From Tetrahymena elliotti 4EA (taxonomy: Eukaryota; Ciliophora; Oligohymenophorea; Hymenostomatida; Tetrahymenidae), in contig JH720381.1 in assembly GCA_000231825.2 (NCBI GenBank), positions 60,420-74,567 of the forward strand: DNA of 14,148 nucleotides, in the 5' to 3' direction. The notes beneath the pieces were generated by a model. The model searched no databases, was not told where the DNA came from, and saw only the letters and a program-made list of their open reading frames with translations. Of this stretch, positions 10,201 to 14,148 are shown one piece after another. Position numbers and translations under genes: made by a program. Within the stretch, counting starts at the first letter, position 1. Each line of letters starts with the position of its first letter.

Positions 10201-11348
10201 GCAGTTGATTTAAATAATTACACTTATCATTTCTATTTTAGTAAAGTAAGATGAATTTTAGATCTAATACTGATTATTATCACTAAGGAATATCATATCT
10301 TCCATGTAAATATAATAATTACTGTAAATTGATATATGAGAAGCAGAAGACTTGGGTTTATAAACAGAGTTTCCATTTTACTAAAAGAGTCCATCAAAAG
10401 TTGAAGATTAAATAATAAAGTTATTGCTTGAATCTTTACAAATTAAATACAAATAACTTCCCTTTTTGATAAAGTAAAATAAATTTAAATTTGTATGCTT
10501 TACTAAACCAAATATTTTTACCAAATTGATTATATTATATTAATCGCAGAGATTATATATTTAAGGCTTTGGTATTTCTTATAAATAATTTATTCCGCTT
10601 GAGATCATTTTATTAATATCAAGTAAACAATATATTAATTTATTTTCACCTTGCGTTAAATATAGTATATTCTACAGTTAATTAACATTAGTTTAAAAAA
10701 TTATGATAATTAAAATTACATTTAAAAAAGCATATCTTAGTTATTTATTAAACATAAAGCCACAATCTTTTAAGGTATATGTAGAGACTATATATCCTTG
10801 ATAATCTAATTAGCTATATCTATTATATTCTTTATTTGTATTTGCATCACCATTATAAAGGGTGTAAATAATGGAATTAGTTTCCTATAAATAAAAAAAA
10901 ATGAAATATTATTGTCATTAAAAAAATAAAATGAAAATACTTTAATGTAAAATACTAAATTCTATGTACCAAATTATTCTAACTTCTATTGCTTTGAGAT
11001 TCTAAAAAAGCTGAATAGAACAAATATCAATTTTAAAAACTTCTACATTTGTTACTCTGTTAAAATTAATAATTTGTTTTTTGCTTCCTTTTAATTATTT
11101 CAGTTCTTTCTATCAATTAAAAGATAACAATCTTTAATTAAATTTTCTTAAAGCAAAGTAATGATTACCAATATATCATTTATTAATTAAGCTAGAATTT
11201 AACAGTATTCAATTTTCATTAAACACACAGAATCAAGCTAAAATTTGCTTTAAATTCTGTAAATTTAGAAATAAATTATTACAAAAGAGGTAATTCTGAT
11301 AAACAATGACCTGGATTTTCTCAAAAATTCAAAAATTCGAAATTTCAT
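7263..11348 (-). CDS. Cysteine-rich (furin-like) surface protein with seven predicted C-terminal membrane segments
   Basis: Nine exons: 11348-11169, 11109-10984, 10884-10720, 10671-10042, 9635-9498, 9450-9310, 9253-9063, 8899-8448 and 8368-7263. They encode 1042 residues and stop at TGA 7263-7265. All junctions are GT...AG and keep frame; the first six introns are phase 0. Residues about 14-31 are hydrophobic and may be a signal or anchor. Residues 100-480 form a long region with no recognised domain. Residues 489-590 hold 16 cysteines in CxxC and CxxxC spacing, for example CQKCDPSCYTC, as in furin-like and growth-factor-receptor repeats. A conserved juxtamembrane part includes LSQSSFGVAVNGLTC (about 635-649). 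Seven hydrophobic stretches follow at about 718-738, 762-778, 794-814, 852-870, 875-897, 906-929 and 945-976, then a polar Q/N/K-rich tail. It resembles a large family of cysteine-rich ciliate membrane proteins of unknown role; a sensory or adhesion function is only inference. Weak points: the start may be the Met at 11219, the donor at 10983 (GTTAGA) is atypical, and the 406-bp intron 10041-9636 may hide another exon. Confidence 0.85.
9753..9830. mobile_element. Possible piggyBac-like element end inside an enlarged intron
   Basis: TTAA at 9753-9756 is followed directly by CCCTCCCCCCCTCCTC (9757-9772), then CTACTTAAAATAGACCC and an imperfect hairpin from CCCAATTTTG to TGGTGGG (about 9788-9812). 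A GC-rich tract of this kind is unlike anything else in the window. piggyBac-family elements duplicate TTAA and often start with CCC. It sits in the 406-bp intron 10041-9636, several times longer than most other introns of the gene. No matching opposite end and no transposase are visible, so the call is tentative. The right boundary given is only where the unusual composition fades. Confidence 0.3.
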
Positions 11349-11960
11349 TTTTAATTATAAAAAATTGAATCTATTCATAATCTCTTAATCACTTGTTTAA
11401 CATTTTCAAACGCCTGAACAATTATTTAAATATTTATCTATCTTAATAATGAGTCAATCTATTTTTTTTCAAATTCGAATTAAATATTCTTTCTTAATCA
11501 CTTTAAAAATCGCCTGAAACTCAGTAAATTTACAAATCAATTATTACTTAATATACTCTTTTAATAAACTATCCTCTTGATTTTCTCAAAGATTAAAAAC
11601 CTTATTTTTTTCATTATTAAGAATCTATTCATAAACTTGACTATTTATTTAATGTAATGATAATCTTAACATTTAGTTTATTTCATAGAACTTAATTATT
11701 AATTTAATGTATAATTTTTTATTCATTTAGAATGAAATATTCTTTCTTAATCTTGGTTAAAAATTGCTTGAATATTAATCAGTAAATGCAAAATCAATTA
11801 TTTCTAAACAGACCATTCAAATAAACAATATATGGTTTTAACAAAAATTACAAATTTGTATATGATAATTAATTGTTAGTAATGTAAGTAATATAAATAA
11901 TTTAAATAATTACTTGAATCTCTTCTTCTAAGTTTCTCAAAAATACAAAATTATATATTA
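11228..11960. repeat. Tandem direct repeats of about 260 bp at the 5' end of the cysteine-rich gene
   Basis: Three decayed units are marked by CTGTAAATTTA (11256), CAGTAAATTTA (11522) and CAGTAAATGCA (11783), and by TTTTCTCAAA (11317, 11581) with a weaker counterpart near 11835. AATATTCTTTCTTAATC (about 11484 and 11738) repeats with the same period. A partial fourth copy, TTTCTCAAAAATACAAAATT, lies near 11933. The copy nearest the gene overlaps its first exon. The second copy also has an ATGAAA start-like sequence on the minus strand (near 11621), but its frame ends at TGA after about 23 codons. The array probably arose by repeated copying of the 5' end of the gene. Confidence 0.65.
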
Positions 11961-12585
11961 GCACGCTAAAAATAATCAGAGATTTCTTAATTTCATTGAT
12001 TTTTAAGTAAGTAAGTGAAAATAATGCATGAGATTTCTAATTAAGATCTGCATTTCCTTCATTTTCAAAGCCTTTTACTTTGAAATTTCTTTGAATACAA
12101 TTTTTTACTTTTAAATAAATTATTTTTAAAAATTAGAAAGAAGAAAATAGATTTTAGGCACATCTTTAATAGGAAGTTAAACAAAATTAAAAATATTAAA
12201 AAGCTATTCTAAAAATGTAATTAATTCTATTGAAAATTTTATATTTATTTTTAGGATTCTGAAATAAAATTGTTAATATTACTTTTAATATACAATATTT
12301 TTATTCTTTATTTTCATTTTAGGAATAATATTTTTAAAAAGTTAATTTTAACATTTTTTTGACATTTCTAATATTTTATATCAAAAAAACTTATCATCTC
12401 TAATAATTATATAGTCCTGTAATAGTAATTTAAAGTTTTTATTAAGATGTTTCATTTTTTTGATTCTACAAAGGGAGTTTATCCTAAATATTTATTGAAA
12501 TTTAAGCATTCTCTTTTATATTTTATTATCAATAAATATATTATGGTACCCAAAAAAACTGCACAATGAACTTTTGTTTAGGCTA
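11349..12585. other. Upstream region of the cysteine-rich gene and downstream flank of the pseudogene
   Basis: The first ~610 bases are the decayed tandem repeats. The remainder (about 11960-12585) shows no coding exon on either strand, only AT-rich sequence with short homopolymers. The promoter of the minus-strand gene starting at 11348 should lie just above 11348. The TAATTAAAAATG start context matches the A-rich start sites of ciliate genes. Confidence 0.5.
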
Positions 12586-13760
12586 TCAAACATGTATGAA
12601 TGAACCTATTAGGATCTTAATTAGCTATTTATAGGCTTTATTAATGTCAAAAATTACTTTATCCTTTAAGCTATAAAGCAAAGAGGAAAAAAATAGTGAT
12701 TAGTATATGAAATAAATAATCATAAAATTTCTGGATAACTTTTATTCTAAGATTTTTTCTTTCTATATTTTCTCTCTCTCTTGTTGTATCATAAAAATAT
12801 ATCTAACTTTAAATAGTATTTAGATATATATATTATAAATAAAATAAAAAGATAATTTAAGGATTTAAAAGAAAAATATAATTTATTTACTATCCTATGT
12901 TATTACTATAAAATTACTAGAAAAACTTACTGTTTTATTTGCTTAGCTACTTCTTATTTTTATTACAACTACTCCTAGTTATAAAAACTAAATAAATAGT
13001 TGAGCATGGAAATACTTTATCATAGACTAATGAAGAGGAAAAGTAAACTCTTTAGTCTTAACAATTTCCTATCAAAAAATAGAAAAGAACTAAAATAAAA
13101 AGGCAAATGAAAACTAAGATAATAGCTAAACCAAATATTTAGATAAACTTATTATTCATATCTATATTTTAATAATAAGATTTCAATCAAATTAGAAATA
13201 TATTAAAAATATTAAAAAACTTAAATGACTTTTGTGGGCATTAGTCTAAACATTCATAAGTTCATTTTTATTTGACTTGAAGGAGCATTTCTTTCATTTG
13301 GTAGAAAAATATCTGCTAAAGTTAAATAGCTAAAATTCATACATATCAACCCATTTAAAACTATTCCAAAGCTTGATTAAGATAATTAATTTTAAAGAAA
13401 ACTTAGAAATGTTATTGGGGCAGATAAATATTTACTGGAGGCATCAACTTAATATTCAATTTACAACTAGGCTTTCACTGAATTTACATTCATTAATTAA
13501 ATATTTTTTTAAACGAATATCATTTTTTAAGTAGTACCTGTCTTAGAAAATTATACGATTGATTAAACTGACAAGTAGTACCATGGGAGTTCACTAGCAT
13601 AAAATACTTATCTGAAATACATACTAAGCAGCTGAATGGTGAATCATCTTTACAAATCTAACAAGTTTAAGGATAATCAGGTATCTATCATTCTTATTAG
13701 AGATTGAATTTTTTGACAAGAAGGAGGGTCTATTATTTTTCTAGAATTAGTGGATAGAGG
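12586..13760 (-). pseudogene. Degenerate paralogue of the cysteine-rich seven-helix gene (second half only)
   Basis: Aligns with residues of about 515 to 880 of the gene at 7263-11348, in the same orientation. Matching blocks in order are CKDDSPFSCLVC (13660-13620), NRIIFQDRY against NRCVCQEGY, KYLINECKFSES, FLSFLQNQLSQSSFG (about 13400), QCPQKSFKFF (about 13230), SSSLVYDKVF (about 13020), IQFLQLGVVV (about 12990) and REKIQKEKILE...RNFMIIY (about 12775-12710). Lesions include frameshifts in the cysteine block, loss of the intron donor GT where the intact gene has GTAAAATAG at 8447, an in-frame TGA at 13187-13189, and a four-base duplication near 12990-12997 that shifts frame. At least one cysteine of the furin-like block is lost. 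No N-terminal half is present in the window. It is almost certainly non-functional as a protein. Confidence 0.87.
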
Positions 13761-14148
13761 ATAGTTAACTTTACTTAATATCAAACAAACAATGATAGAT
13801 AATAAATTGTATTCTAATCCAATAAAATCACAAACAAAAAATTAATTTCAAGAAAAAAAAAATACATTTTAATATTTTAAAATATTTAAATTCTAAATTC
13901 TTCATACTTATGCTTACAAGCATAAAAAAAATAATACTAAAAAATGCTCCAATAACTATTTTAAGTAGAAGGTTTTGAATAATTCATGGTTATATATTTT
14001 TTAGAAATTCAATAGATCAATAAATTATTACACTCCATATTAATCATGACTGAAAGAAGTTTATTGAGATTTTATCTTATTTATGTTGATTACTTGAAAA
14101 TTCATAGTCTTTTTGATTGATTTAAAATATCCAAAGAATTTTTTTTTT
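13761..14148. other. AT-rich sequence upstream of the pseudogene
   Basis: No coding exon was recognised, and no similarity to the upstream exons of the intact cysteine-rich gene was seen. A perfect inverted repeat, TTATGCTT at 13908-13915 and AAGCATAA at 13918-13925, leaves only two bases between the arms and is followed by an A run. The window ends in a T run. Confidence 0.5.

Noticed and set aside
1..14148. tRNA, rRNA, CRISPR array, bacterial promoter or riboswitch
   Set aside because: No conserved tRNA T-arm or box sequences, no rRNA core motifs and no regularly spaced identical repeats were seen. The gene structure is eukaryotic.

Overview
The window reads as nuclear DNA of an oligohymenophorean ciliate, most likely a Tetrahymena-like species. 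It is extremely AT-rich. Every convincing reading frame uses TAA and TAG as glutamine and stops only at TGA. Genes are broken by short AT-rich GT...AG introns of mostly 47-210 bp, too long for Paramecium. Start codons sit in an A-rich context. With the standard code almost nothing is visible; with the ciliate code three spliced genes and one pseudogene appear. In the complete models every exon-exon junction keeps frame. The species cannot be fixed from the sequence.

Layout. (1) 1-1229, plus strand: the 3' end of a leucine-rich-repeat gene made of interchangeable 90-bp exons, one repeat per exon, separated by introns that are themselves homologous. (2) 1230-2672: intergenic space where this gene and the next converge. 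(3) 2673-4194, minus strand: a complete three-exon gene for a 457-residue SLC35F6-like drug/metabolite-superfamily membrane transporter. (4) 4195-7262: about 3 kb of AT-rich non-coding sequence with one imperfect tandem duplication. (5) 7263-11348, minus strand: a nine-exon gene for a protein of about 1042 residues, with a large non-membrane N-terminal part, a 16-cysteine furin-like block and about seven C-terminal membrane segments. One of its introns is greatly enlarged and carries a TTAA-CCC poly-C motif. (6) 11228-11960: three to four decayed direct repeats of about 260 bp; the copy nearest the gene overlaps its first exon. (7) 12586-13760, minus strand: a degenerate paralogue of the second half of the cysteine-rich gene, with stops, frameshifts and a destroyed splice donor. 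(8) The last ~390 bp are AT-rich non-coding sequence.

No operon logic applies. The genes look like independent surface, membrane and interaction-protein genes. The main theme is local duplication at every scale: exon modules in the leucine-rich-repeat gene, a tandem repeat at the 5' end of the cysteine-rich gene, a gene-scale duplication that left a pseudogene, and a non-coding duplication near 6 kb. No rRNA, tRNA, CRISPR array or telomere repeat was recognised.
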